DNA of 64,000 nt. Origin: Gnetum montanum. Lineage: Eukaryota > Streptophyta > Gnetopsida > Gnetales > Gnetaceae. Under the pieces are notes generated by a model, which had not been told where the DNA came from, ran no database searches, and worked only from the letters and a program-made list of their open reading frames with translations. The stretch is from positions 94,063-158,062 of the forward strand of contig MNCI01004050.1 in NCBI GenBank assembly GCA_015680685.1, given 5' to 3'. The position numbers and the translations under genes were made by a program. Below are positions 11,951 to 24,330 of this stretch, piece after piece (position 1 is the first letter of the stretch; each line of letters opens with the position of its first letter).

Positions 11951-14900
11951 TTATAAGTTTTTAAAGCCATTTTCAGATACCTCTTTTTCCCAATTGGTCC
12001 TTAAGGTGATGACAATCAGAATTATAGTCTGCAGCAGTGTCCCCGATAGCATTCCTAGCCAGATTCCCTGTTAGGAAAAATGGAATTGGTTTCAACTTTT
12101 TTTGTCTGGTATTTTTATGGGCAAGACAGTTATTGATTATTATATTAATTTACGAAAAATGCATTATTTGCAGTACAGCAGCAGCAGCAGTAATTTAGTA
12201 TAATTACCTTCACTCCAAAGTCGAAGTGAAAGCCTAGCAAACAACCGAACGGAATCCCAACAAGGTAATAACATGCCACGTTTATGTAAGCCACCAATGC
12301 TTGCCAGCCACAGCCAACAGCCACCCCTGCAAAAATCATGCCGAGTTCTTGTCATAATAGCTGGGTCAGGAACCACATAAAGAATGGTTGTTTGTTTGTG
12401 GGCGCTTGCATTGCAGGAAATGTAATCATGCCGAGTTCTTGCCATTGGGTAAAACTGGAAAAGTGTACGCAAGTAGGGAATGCATACAAGTGCCGCAAAC
12501 TTTTAACTTTGGCAAATAGAAGGCTTTTATTTTCATAACGATATAACAATGACAAAGGGACATGTTTGACTCATAGCATATAGGAGAGAATTCCTGAACG
12601 TTAACTTAAGGGTAAGGTTCCAAATTGCAAATCAGCGTTTTCTTGGGTGAGAGATCAGCCAACTACCCACTGTATTTAAGAGAGTCCTTTTGGTCACAGT
12701 AAAATAATTTTGGCGTCGTAAAGGTGAGGGAGATCTTTTCTTATCACAGTTTTGTTTTATTTTGTTTTGTTTTTTTTTTCCGGTCTTTCTTAATAATTAA
12801 AGAGGAGGAGCTTTATGGTCATACAGCAAAACTAAGAGATGAACATTTTCATAGAAATTATTATTGAATTTTAGTGAGAGGCCAACTATTTTGTTACTTG
12901 GATTTTCTGGTAGAAATAAAGGTAGGTGAAGAGATAACCTTTTTTTACAAGAATTATCATTGAATAACATCTTCAAAATGTGAAAATCAATTCTCAATGA
13001 ATCAATATAAAATTTTATAAATTTTAAAAATATAAAAGTCTATAAACCAACTAATAAACCAACTAATAGATATATATCATAAATAAATTTATACTATTAC
13101 CAAGATGTTAACGAAGACTAGATGAAAGAAGCCAAGTTTGGTACATACCTGATAGTACTGGTTGGATGCCGTTCAAAATGATAGAGATAGCAAGCAGAGG
13201 GCATAGTTCTGAAACTGCACGGGCCACTTCTTCTCCCCCCGTGAATATATAACTAATAACGTTCCTGGCCAGCATGATCGCAATGGCGAACAGGACGGAC
13301 ACAATAAATGAAAGCCCTGTCACCACAATGACTGAAAAATACGCTGCTCTGGGGTTGCCAGCTCCCAGCTCATTGCCGACTCTGACACTGCAAGCAGGAG
13401 CCACGAAAACTGGTGAGGATTATCTGAAACGGGTCCCATGCCGTAGACAAGCAATAAATTTCACATGGTGTTCGGAACTGACCTGGCAGCTGCATTGAAT
13501 CCCACCGAAATCATGAAAACCCATCCAAGTACAGTCGTGCTGCATCGTGCCACGATCATGAATCAGAAAGTTAGATTTTGATCCAACCTGGGATCCCAAA
13601 AGCAGCATAAAAATTCAAGTTATTTAGCCGCATCATTCATGCTTACCACACCGATAAGGAAGCCAGAGCTATTGTAGCGTTCTTCAGTAACCCTGCAATC
13701 AACACCAATATCTGGAAGTACCAAGTCTCCAAGCTGAATGTGAAACAAATGGAGGATCAAATCCGTGAAATCAAATCAAAGAGATCTGAAAAATCCTGAT
13801 AGAAAAGTTCCCAAACAAGTCTGCGGCAGACCAGACTAACCAGAGCATGATCGCGGAGGCAATGGAGAGCCGGACGAAAGAAGGCAGGCCATGGAAGGCT
13901 TCGGTGGAGAATCCGGTCCAGGTGTACTTGCATCTGGGGCTCTTCACAATGTAAACGTACTGCGCTATGACCACAATCCACCATGACATGCTGAGAACCA
14001 AAGCAGCCCCAAAAAGGCCCATACCCAGCTTGTAGACGGCCAGCCATGACAGGAGAAGGTGCAGAAATGTGGTCAGAAATGATATCCAGGCGCTGGGCGC
14101 CACGATGCTCTGCGCCTGCATGAATTTCTGGATTGGAAAATTGGCGGCATAGGCGAATATCTGAGGAATGAGACCGTAGCAGAAAAATGCTGCTGCTTTG
14201 GCTATGCGCTGTGACTCGCCCAGCAAATTCAGGAGATCCTTAGAGAAGATATATATTATCGTTAACGGGATCCCTGTTATCGCTAGGATTATAGTAGACC
14301 TCTGTAAATATATTCCCAGCATCCTGTAATTTCCTGCCCCGTATGCTTGGCCGCACAGTGTTTCCACGGCGCTCCCCATACCCAACTGCACCGATATCAA
14401 CGCTAGTGCTTAGCCTGGTATCACTGGTAATAAATGAAACCCATATCTCTATATTGGACGAAATAAAAAAAAAAATTAATCTAGTTAAAACTGGTTTTCC
14501 AGGTTCTGTTAGATGTATTTGCGCTGCAGACAGGCCAAGAACAGGGGCAGGAGCAGTAATTGGAACTAGCATCCGATAGAGGAGAGTGTTGGTAAGGAAA
14601 CATCCAAAGCAGAGAGTCAACCAATAGAGGTATGATGGGTATATTCCAGTTTCTGTTTCGGCAAAGTTTCAGGACGTTTGGTTTCGAAAATCAAGGAAAT
14701 TCAGGAGGAAGGTCAAGGTCCAAGAATGAAAGGGTCCGTAGACATTCTTAGATTAGAGATGCAATTGTTGAACGAATGCAGTGTGATCAAATATTAAATA
14801 TTTCATTCATAAAAACTACGCTTGAATCTAGAAATCGGGAAGGACACGAACAAAGGGAAAAAACAAAACGACAGCACAGAATATATTCCTGATAAAAGGA

Positions 14901-15423
14901 GCCTAGAAATAGGACTATTGCCAAGAATGTCTATAGTTCTGTACCACGCTGTCACCTGAAATTTTCCTAGAAATAAGTTTGAGTGGAACCAATTTCAGAA
15001 ATGCATACACCATGAAGGAAAGTTCGTGAGCAGCAGCTGTAACAGAGAAGGCATAAAGAGGCAATCACTTTAACTTACCATGAGGCCATAGGTAAAAATC
15101 TGGATTCCATTGTTGCCCAGGGAAGAAGCAGCGAGCTCGAGATTGCCGAGATGGCCAGAGAAGATCTGCGTGAACATACTCATGAGGTAATTCACCATGT
15201 ACACGATGACGGCCGGCAAAGCCAGGCGAGTGAGAAGCTTCAGTTCCAGAAGCATCGCATCCTTCATCATCGGCAGCCATGGCCGATTCTCTTCATTTCT
15301 CAGAATCCTCTCAAGCCTGTTCATGTCCTCCTCTCTGGGGCTGCCATTTTTGGGCTCCGGAGACGGAAGCAGCGGCCGTGTGATCTTGGATTCACTCTCA
15401 CATTCTTGCTCTACCCTCGCCAT
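11951..15423 (-). CDS. MATE (DTX)-family efflux transporter, seven exons, 502 aa
   Basis: Exons on the minus strand are 15423-15079, 14385-13841, 13733-13647, 13539-13483, 13387-13149, 12326-12208 and 12067-11951. All junctions are GT-AG and phases close in frame over 1509 nt. A hydrophilic N-terminus of about 50 aa ([12 protein letters not shown]) precedes about 12 predicted membrane spans. Family motifs are [18 protein letters not shown] at about 116-133, [12 protein letters not shown] at about 297 and [14 protein letters not shown] at 347-360. Two MatE repeats cover roughly 50-210 and 275-435. MATE proteins export organic solutes such as flavonoids, alkaloids or citrate against H+ or Na+. 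Substrate and membrane cannot be read from sequence. The wording recalls the plant DTX39-41 group. The C-terminus is short, ending NGFKNL; an alternative last exon is possible. No stop or frameshift is seen, so it is probably functional. Confidence 0.93.
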
Positions 15424-17480
15424 TCTTCTTCTTCCTGTGCCCTGCGTTCCTGCCTCCGCAGATAGATCGACTGATTGTAACTACGATTTCGGGACGAATC
15501 ACGGACCCAATTTATGGGAATGAAGACAAACGGCTGCACAATTGTAAATGAACCTACCACGACAGCAGCAGTGGCAGAGCAGTGCACGGCATGGGATCCT
15601 GACGGCTTTTACCATGCTGCCAGCTTGGTTTATCTTTTATCGATGCCCTATTTGTGGTTCAGCTCTATTGTGTGCGTCGTAACGTTTGAAAATTTGAAAT
15701 CATTGGGTTTAATATTTTTGCCAACTTCAGCTCGATGGCGTGTAGTCGACCAATAATGTCTCTTCAGGACCATAGCAAAAAAACAAATCTGTTGTAGCAG
15801 TCACACGGACGTGATGATGAATAGACGGTGATTGCCTCACACCTGACATCGACAATTTTGTCGTTCTTTCTATCGGCACCTACCCGCGGCCGAATGCGCA
15901 GCAACCGCACACATTCTGAATTTTCCAAAATGATAGCAAAAGAAAGAAAAATAAATAAAAAATCGCTCTTCTAGAATCACCTTCATTTCCGGGTCGCATT
16001 TGAATGCGTCCTGGAATGATAAAGGCCGGCTTTGCGACGAAATTTGGTTGTTGGAACGCATAAACTGAACCTAATTATTCAATATCAAGGTTTGTCATTT
16101 TTTTAAAATACTGGAAACAATAAACAATAGATTGTCGTGATTTCAGGGAACATCTGTAGATAAAAGATGAGGGATTTATAGTGATACCGACCTGCAATAA
16201 ACAAACCAAATACCAACGCTGCATTGTAGATGAATCTTGGCCCCTCTCGTGGTCCACACCTGGATGCATGGATAGAAACGCTGCAAAAGAAATTGCTGAC
16301 ATTCCCCCTTAAAATCTGAAGTGTTCATCTCGATATTCCAAATTTGCTTGCTATTAAGAACAACTTAGAAGCTGTATCTGCCATGCATTTGTTCTGATTG
16401 CTTTAGGATCTGCAGGCCAGGACACGTTTTTTACGTTTTGCGTTTGCTGACTGTCGTGGTAGGTGCAGACTCTGGCATGTTTTGGTTTCAAATACGTTGA
16501 CGTTATTAGCAAAAACAGTTTTGACGTATTGTCGTATACAAATGGAAACCGAAAAAACTTGATCAGTGCTCGTGAATGTGATTTATACTTTTAATGTCAG
16601 TTTAGAAGGAAAGCAATGTATTTGGACGGATTATTCGGTGTGGGAAGAATATCATATTGCATTTGGCGGCGCTTGTGAGTTTGCATCTTTCAATTCTTCA
16701 GCTTTTATTGGTCTTCTGCTCTGTCGTGAGGTTGCCCATTATTCTCGCCGAGCCGCGAATATTTAAAAAAAGACTGCTATTTAACTTTTAAAAGACTGTA
16801 CGGAAACTAATCAAACTACTTGCCCACCCACATAATTTACTCCTAGAAAAGGAATTGTGGCCTTCAAACGGCATTAACATGCTTTTCCTCCTACTCAAGT
16901 CAGGGACGGTTAAGTGAAGAGTAGTGCTGACGGTTACCAAAAAATCTTTTCAAGTTAAAATGTTCTATGTTGCTTTAATGGTAAGATTCTTGGTTTTATC
17001 TTTCTCTTGAAAAAAAAATACATGCTAGATTTTATTTTCTTCTTAAAAAATTATAACCTATAGATGGTACAAACAAATTGAAATTTTCTACTACCAAATA
17101 ATTGCAACTTGCAACGCTTATGTCTTACTAAGATTGTTAGGTTAGTAATTAAAGGAGAAAGGCAAATGAAGTAGAAGAAAATTAAAAAGCTACATACCAA
17201 TATTTGCAGAGATGCCAAAACACTACACATAGTAGTGGCCTTCCTTTCACATATTAGAAGTGCATAGGGGAGAATTACAAAGCAAAGAAAATGGCAGTCT
17301 TAAAACCCCTTGTTGCCATTACTAAGCATATCTTGTTCAATAGCGTAGCATATAAAAAACAACACCTAGTGCTCACGAAAGATTTGCATTTAAGTAAAAC
17401 AGTTAATCATTACCATGAGATTTAATTGTTCAAGTTACAAACTTTTTCTCTAATTTTTTAATTAAATGCCTCATACAACC
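15424..17480. other. MATE upstream region and intergenic sequence
   Basis: This is about 2 kb of AT-rich sequence upstream of the MATE start codon and should include its promoter and 5' UTR. I could not place a confident TATA box or start site. Short ORFs here (for example 16566-16766) have no family features. No LTR-element sequence is recognised. Confidence 0.55.
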
Positions 17481-17494
17481 TAAATGATTTTTTA

Positions 17495-17640
17495 ACCAAT
17501 GAGGTGTTAGTCTAGTGGTAACACTTAATTTGAAAGTTTCAACTCATGAGTTTGATCCTGGTTGGCAAGGCTAACTTATAAACTTCTAACTAGATTATAT
17601 CTCTTGGAGTGTACTTATATTACAGTAATTTCAGGGTCTT
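17495..17640 (+). mobile_element. tRNA-derived SINE-like sequence
   Basis: GTTAGTCTAGTGGTAACAC contains TAGTCTAGTGG, fitting an RNA polymerase III A box. About 35 bp downstream GAGTTTGATCCTGGTTGG contains GTTTGATCC, one mismatch from a B box, followed by CTGGTTGGCAAGG. The layout and wording recall the plant Au-type SINE head. The 3' end and TSD are not clear. It is not a functional tRNA because it lacks a cloverleaf and anticodon arm. Confidence 0.45.
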
Positions 17641-17707
17641 AACACCTCCCCTTAAATGATCATTTAACCAAGTAATGCTTCACTAACTCAATATATTAAA
17701 TCACGGG

Positions 17708-18331
17708 TGATGAGTCATGAGCGGCGAGGTACCCCTACACTCAACCATACGAATCATAAGCGTTCATGCACGATTTGGTCAAATTTTGTGGATGGGACTA
17801 GTTGTGGCATCTAGATCGTTATGCTTTGATCGCAGTTCGTTGTCTTCCCACTTGGACTAGTGGTAGCTTTGTCACATATGGTTTAGTCCAAAGTGAGGCG
17901 TATGATGTTTTCTAATTCTATGCTACTCCTAGTGACGAAAACAAATAAATTGATTAACTAATGAATAATGAAAAATAAAGTCTAAGTTAGCCTATGGCAA
18001 TGGTATCCACTCTTAATCATCTGTACACATCTTGGACTTTGTGGAGCTACTTTTGGGATTACCAAATGTATGTCACTAGTTGTGCTAAATGATGCATCTA
18101 TGGGCAACCAAGTATTTACACTTAAACACTTGTGATTAAGGCGTACACATTCCACTTAACAACAGGAAGAGTAAATAACAATAAATGGAAATGTTTAACT
18201 AAAGAAAGCATTAAATAATTAAAACAACAATATTAATCTAAGTGGATGTTGCAATGTGGAAGTAATCTCGATCTTTATTGCCAGTCATGTAACGTGTCCA
18301 AGTATGTCGCACTTGAACAAAGGTGCCATAT
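17708..18331 (-). repeat. 3' LTR of E, first piece
   Basis: It starts TGATGAGTCATGAGCGGCGA and reads as the reverse complement of the E2 LTR end (61200-61785). The shared landmarks are the ACCATACGAAT string, ACTAGTTGTGG and the GATCTTTATTG segment near 18272. D interrupts it, with TSD CATAT at 18327-18331 and 25098-25102. Confidence 0.85.
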
Positions 18332-19084
18332 TGATGAGCCGCAATATCGCAGCCCATCGCCAGTTCTATAAATAAGAGGCGGCTTTCCCTTGTTTCTCAA
18401 TCTAGAGCTAGACCCTTAGCTAAACTCTGGCAGTTTTACCATTCCAGAGATAGAATAATTTCCATGTGCCCGTAATAGGAGTCTCAAAGTGAACAGATCT
18501 TTATTCGAGCAAATTGTACCTGAGCACACATTTGTGTACGGCAATAAAGACAAACTTTTTAATAAACCTTGCAGCATGTGGACTAAGCTAAATAGGATTT
18601 AATTATTGTTAAATATTTAAATGCTTTCTTAGACAATTAATCTCTCTCAACGCTTGACTCTCCTAGTTAAGTGCATTCAGTACGACCACTTCCAACATGT
18701 GTGTAATGCTTGGTAACCCAGTAACGAGTAGCGTTTGGTAATCCCAGTAGCGTTGCATTGGTTCAGGGTGTGTGCGGCAAGTGGGAACGAATATTGGTGC
18801 TAGGAAAATTAAAGCTTAGTTAGCGAATAGTTAGTCACTTAGTCTCTTCACCCTTCCCTCTTAGCACAAGGCGTTAAAAAGATAAAAGTTATAAAAATCA
18901 TATACCTCAAACTTACTTAACCATACAACCGTGACAATACAAGTAAGTCTGGGAAGACAACGATTGATTAATTTTTAGTTGTCCATTAAGGCGCGTAAGC
19001 GCTTAGTCCTTGGAGTTCGACCGGATCATGCATGAGACACTCATATTCGTATGGTTGAGTGTAGGGTTCCCTTGCCACTCATCA
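18332..19084 (+). repeat. 5' LTR of D
   Basis: It begins TGATGAGCCGCAATATCGCA and ends CCACTCATCA, giving TGATGAG...CTCATCA inverted ends. The promoter-like CTATAAATAAGAGG is near 18366. The 3' 80 bp are shared with the E2 LTR while the U3 body differs. Confidence 0.9.
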
Positions 19085-19085
19085 T

Positions 19086-19105
19086 TGGCACCGTTGCTGG
19101 GGACT
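19086..19105 (+). promoter_or_regulatory. Primer binding site of D
   Basis: TGGCACCGTTGCTGGGGACT starts two bases after the LTR end. It has the TGGCNCCGTTGCCGGGGA form usual for Athila-group elements. It would pair with a host tRNA 3' end to start minus-strand synthesis. Confidence 0.85.
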
Positions 19106-19199
19106 TAGTTGTTTGTGCGCTACGTAGAACATAGGAAATCATTCACATCGTTGGGAGCTAAAACGAACCCTTAGGGTTAATAAAGAGAAAAATAACATA

Positions 19200-21065
19200 A
19201 TGGTAAACATCACACCAAACAAGACTAAAATGTCTTCTTCTTCGAACAAAAGCACTTCACCACCTAGGAACAACACTAGAGACAATCGGCGGCACAACAC
19301 AAATAACCAAGAACCACCAGTTCCTCAATAATTCAATGTGGTATATATTCATCATGATGAATATATACCCAACTTTACCTTTTGCTTCCATCAAGATGAC
19401 TAACTGCGTTGGAGAGAATTGGAGGGTAACATAGTGTTGCCTCCAGATAGAGCAGCCCCCAACATGCTCCTTCATGCCCTTGCACAAATAGGCATGTTAC
19501 AATTATACGCTGAGTACGTTGCATGTGATTACAACGCAAAGGACTACCATCCCATAGAAGCGCAACGTCAACGAGACTTGCGGTAGGAGAGTTACCACAC
19601 ATCTTTGAAGGGCAAAGGACCCCATAATGCTTCGTCCATCATAAGCAAAATTAAGGGTAGTGAACCTATTTCAAGAAGTTCTCCACAAAATGATGTTCCC
19701 CCTCCTAACGATAGTGAGGAGGTGGTGTATCAGAACCTTCACTCCATGATTCACAACCTTGGTTTTGATCCCCACGAACACCAAGTGTTCAATGAGGGAA
19801 CACAAACACAAGATAAGGGTAGGCATTCTGATCGTCATCACGATCAGGATCGAGACCACCGAAGAGAGGGTAGGAAACATCGTCATGGCGATGGTTCTCC
19901 CTCTTCTTCACCTTCATCATCGCATTCACCCTCTCCTTCAACATCTGAAAGTAGTCATAAGGAACCTAACCATGAGGATAAGGGTAAGCAAAATGAGAGA
20001 CCTCAACGAGAGAGTCAAGAGCAAGGATGAGGGCACTCTAGGGAATCAAGGCATGGAAGAAAGGAAAGTAGGGAATCACATAGACATCATAGACGCTATG
20101 AGAGAAATGACCACGAAGAACTCCTACTTGCAACCCGAAGCATGTTAGACATTACGAAAGCCGTTAGAATACCTACAAGGCACTAGAAAGATAGCAGGAT
20201 CAAGAGACTAGACATGAATAATATCCCACGATTTGAGGGGGGATACAACGTTGATCCTCAGAACCACTTACAGGCATTTCACAATGCCTGTGTCTTGCAG
20301 AACATTGAGAACAAGTGGCAAAAATTAAAGTTGTTCCCAAGGACACTCATAAAAGAAGCGGAAAGCTAGTACCGGTCCTTAGAACCAGAATCCATTTGAA
20401 GGTGGAGTACGATGCTAGAACTGTTTAACAATAAGTATCAAACGTACTCCCGGGTGTCCAACCTATGAAAGAAAATCCAAGGATAGAAGTAGGGAACTTA
20501 TGAACCCGTGGATGCTGCCATGGGCTGATACTATGCACTGTTACATCATTGTCTGGGCCATGGTTATTCGCAATAGGATCAACTACGCCATCTCGTAGAT
20601 GGACTTAGGCATGAAACTAGGAGAACCCTTGGAACGTATGTCCAAGGGAGATTATCGGAGCTTAGGTCCCATAAAATCCATAGATTGTTGGAGCAAGTAG
20701 CTAAGGAAGAAGGAGAGCTATGTAAGAGAGAAAGTACGAAAGAATACAACCACGATCCTTCCCTCTGAAAAAGGGGAGTAAGATTCTGTGAGGAGGAGAA
20801 GAGTTGGTGAATAGGAAAACCTTGCTGCTCCAAAAATTAACAATAGAAGTGTCGGCAAAGGTAGATCAAATGTGGAACTCCTTAGATAGTAGATTTGAAA
20901 CTGTTCTAAAAATCATAGAGGAGTCTAAGGAGCGAAGTAGTGACCATGGTAAAAAGAAAAGGAGGGATTTGGACCATGCACGTAACAAAGGTAAGGGTAA
21001 AATGGCTATCATCGAAGAGGTTATGGATTCCAATACGGACAATGACAGTGGATGTGAGATATTCT
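19200..21065 (+). pseudogene. gag of D, degenerate
   Basis: It begins at ATG 19200 (MVNITPNKTKMSSS). A charged His/Arg/Asp/Ser-rich stretch lies at 19810-20030 (DRHHDQDRDHRREGRKHRHG). The capsid-like retrotransposon gag region is at 20200-20700 (IPRFEGGYNVDPQNHLQAFH, LELFNNKYQTYSRVSNL). A basic coiled part follows, ending GCEIF near 21065. There are multiple stops and frame shifts. The matching parts of F are on the minus strand at 34227-32346. It formed the element's virus-like particle coat; this copy is dead. Confidence 0.85.
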
Positions 21066-21279
21066 AATATGACCATGCTAAGGGATGTTGCCTAATAATC
21101 TCACATCTGCAAGAGTCTGGGGTGTATGCACTTAACCCATGACTTAAGAAACGATAAGAACCCCGACAGTTACCTTATCCTCAAGGTAACCCAAGGCAGT
21201 TCCACCAACCCTTAACGCATTATCCAAGTGGAATTCCACCACAACCTATCAAGCAACACCAGTAGTGGCAATACCCACA

Positions 21280-22118
21280 ATCATGGGGGATGCCACCGCC
21301 AAGGCAACAATACTCTCACCGGCAACCAGATCCATATGGCTACTACGTGCATCAGCCAATCTCTCCAAGTGACTCTGTTGGTTACGTGACCCCACAACGA
21401 CACTACCAAGCTCAGGAGTACTATAGGACTCCTTCTCCTAGGAGAGACACACCACACGCATACCATCCTCCAAACCCATCTACGACTCTCACACCGATAG
21501 CTCCACTACCACCCGCTCTAGCGATGCAAGCGGAACTCCCCACTCAACTACAGCAACGCAATGCTACGAGAGCTATAAACCTTCAACCCATTGTTGGTTC
21601 TGACAACCATACAAGGAGAAGACCTTTCTTTAGAACCAACAGTCCAAACAAGCTCTCACAACCACAAGCAGTTGAGCCACCGAACGTTCCTCCATCAAAT
21701 AAGGCTTCAGAGCTCCCTTCAAACAAAAAACAGAGCTCAACGCACACGGTTATGTTAACACATACTGTCACTGACTGGATCAAGGAGGGCCACCTTCCCA
21801 GAAAATTCTTTGACCTCGGAAGTCCCTTAATCTACCTCCAAGTCGCTAGGAATGAACCACGTAAAGCTCTTCTTGACTCAGGTTCCGGAGTCAACTTAAT
21901 ATCACAAGAAATGTACAAAGCCTGGAACCTACCTCCACTAAAGAAGAGCAATATTTTCTTAGAGCTGGCTGACCAGTCCATCACTGTTCCTTTGGGACTT
22001 ATGGAGGACATTGTTACCACTGTGTGTGGGTGATCATACCTAGCTGATTTCCTAGTGATTCAAGTAAACAATGACAAAGGGGACTTCCCAATAATAATGG
22101 GGAGGGCATGACTAAGTA
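21280..22118 (+). pseudogene. Linker and aspartic protease of D, cut by gap
   Basis: A Pro/Gln/Tyr-rich linker (from 21290) leads into a protease with the active-site triad in ALLDSGSGVNLISQEMY at about 21865-21915. It continues through KAWNLPPLKKSN and ITVPLGLMEDIVTTVCG to a TGA at 22031-22033. IIMGRA near 22092 is the usual second protease motif (hhGRxW), here followed by TGA. It is nearly identical to F protease at 31596-31117. Confidence 0.88.
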
Positions 22119-22734
22119 NNNNNNNNNNNNNNNNNNNNNNNNNNNNNNNNNNNNNNNNNNNNNNNNNNNNNNNNNNNNNNNNNNNNNNNNNNNNNNNNNN
22201 NNNNNNNNNNNNNNNNNNNNNNNNNNNNNNNNNNNNNNNNNNNNNNNNNNNNNNNNNNNNNNNNNNNNNNNNNNNNNNNNNNNNNNNNNNNNNNNNNNNN
22301 NNNNNNNNNNNNNNNNNNNNNNNNNNNNNNNNNNNNNNNNNNNNNNNNNNNNNNNNNNNNNNNNNNNNNNNNNNNNNNNNNNNNNNNNNNNNNNNNNNNN
22401 NNNNNNNNNNNNNNNNNNNNNNNNNNNNNNNNNNNNNNNNNNNNNNNNNNNNNNNNNNNNNNNNNNNNNNNNNNNNNNNNNNNNNNNNNNNNNNNNNNNN
22501 NNNNNNNNNNNNNNNNNNNNNNNNNNNNNNNNNNNNNNNNNNNNNNNNNNNNNNNNNNNNNNNNNNNNNNNNNNNNNNNNNNNNNNNNNNNNNNNNNNNN
22601 NNNNNNNNNNNNNNNNNNNNNNNNNNNNNNNNNNNNNNNNNNNNNNNNNNNNNNNNNNNNNNNNNNNNNNNNNNNNNNNNNNNNNNNNNNNNNNNNNNNN
22701 NNNNNNNNNNNNNNNNNNNNNNNNNNNNNNNNNN
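22119..22734. other. Assembly gap, 616 Ns
   Basis: An unbroken run of N inside element D. The left flank is late protease and the right flank is the 3' UTR. The length may be an estimate. Confidence 0.99.
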
Positions 22735-24330
22735 TCCATGAATTTCTATGGTCTCTCTTGGCTTGGAACTATACAGTCCCTTTCTCACTAATAAGAACTA
22801 TCAACGAATTGGTGACTAGGTATTTCTTAAACTAAGGAAGGACTCAAGGATTGAAAAGGGTGTGACTTCAAGGGAACTTGATGCATTTGTGCTAGCCATT
22901 CTCTTGGGTGCTTGGATGTTTTCTTCTTGAGTCTCCTGTACCATTCCGACGTTGCTCCATTATCGGGAAGCTGAGCTAATAGAAATAATAAGTCTTTGCA
23001 TGGTGTGGTTCTCACGCAAAACACAAAAAAAAAAAGAAGATAGTGAGAATTCAAAGCACACCCCTTAGATAGAATAACCCTCTAGGCTACAAGCACTGGT
23101 TATGGAACTAAATAAAAATGTTCCCTCTAACTAAGGCCCTTCTCGCTTCCTACCTTTTCCTCTTTCATTTCGTCGGAATGGTGGTGACTCTTTGGTGGAG
23201 ACATTCTTGTTACTTCAAGTGGATGGATTGGCCGAATGTATTAATGCGAAGTCACTGGATGTCGTTTGTTTGAGGCTGGATTTGGAATGAGATCTACTAA
23301 GTCACATTAACCATTAACACACAAGGGGCTGTACACCACCTTGTTCTTAAGACTCCATTCCATTCTCTTCTAGCCATCCTTCTTTCTCCATTTTTCACCT
23401 CATTGCCGATTGTATTAATAGTCCATATTTTGGTTGATGCATTGTTTTCTTTTTGGTAAAATCTTGTGGTTAAGACTTTAAATTTTGTCTCCAAATGACA
23501 TTCCTAAAGCCTAAGGACTCTTTGAATGTGGGATTATCAGGGCATTAAGGACATGAGTCTTCTTTGGGGAGGACCCACTGGCATTCCTATTTGGTGCATC
23601 CGTTAATTTCTTTCCCTTAAACATTTTCACAATCACCATTTATTTTGTTCATCTCCATCTTTGACATCCATTTTATCGGCGTTGCTGTTATTTCGTTTTC
23701 TCCATCTTTCTTATTCCTTCTCTTTTTCCATTCTCTCGGTACCAGAGGTTCGCTCTCAGTCATGGGGGTCCTGGTCCAATTTTTTCGATTTTCTCCTAAC
23801 CCCTACACCTCAGGTAGTCACCAATATTATATCTCCAAATCCACATTAGCCATATCACAATTCAACCAATGGACCTTACACTGAGGCAAGGTATTAACTA
23901 CATTGTGATTCATTTACCCTTGCTAATATAAGACTATGTTGTGTGTGTAGATGGCAATCATATAATAGCGAATTGGATTTGGAGGGAACACTTGGAAGGG
24001 ACTGGTGCTGGAACAATTATGTAAGGAACAAGATTGATGATGCGCTTATGGATGGACAACGAAAGGCTCAATCTTGGCGTTGGTAGCAGCAGACTTCTTA
24101 TTTTCTCTCTCTCTTCTCTCTTTTCTCTCAGCTGCCAAATAAGGCTGGAGTCAAATGTGTATAGTGTTCACTCTTGTTGTCATGAACACTAAATTTTATC
24201 ATGTATTGTAATGATGATCCGTTTACATGTCACCCCATCTACCATTAGTGTCATTCAAGTCAATAATCCCATAACTTCCTAATATTTTGTAAGGAACTCG
24301 AGGATGAGTTTTCATTTAGTCATGGGGGTA
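22735..24330 (+). other. 3' non-coding region and PPT of D
   Basis: It is collinear (as reverse complement) with F 26020-27620, for example GGCTTGGAACTATACAGTCC and GGGGAGGACCC. An internal CAGTCATGGGGGTCC (23757-23770) resembles the terminal PPT TTAGTCATGGGGGTA (24316-24330) that precedes the 3' LTR. No conserved ORF. Confidence 0.8.

Noticed and set aside
11695-12074. Plus-strand gene starting near the TTAGGGTTTT string
   Set aside because: The only ORF (68 codons) overlaps the last MATE exon in antisense and has no family features.
13757-14047. Alternative minus-strand frame over MATE exon 2
   Set aside because: It is a shadow frame; the 14385-13841 frame carries the MATE motifs and joins the other exons in phase.
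17505-17580. Possible tRNA gene
   Set aside because: Pol III box-like strings are present, but no acceptor, anticodon or T arms can be paired; SINE-like is the better reading.
22014-22791. ORFs of about 240 codons across the N gap
   Set aside because: Nearly all residues are unknown; they exist only because N is read as open.
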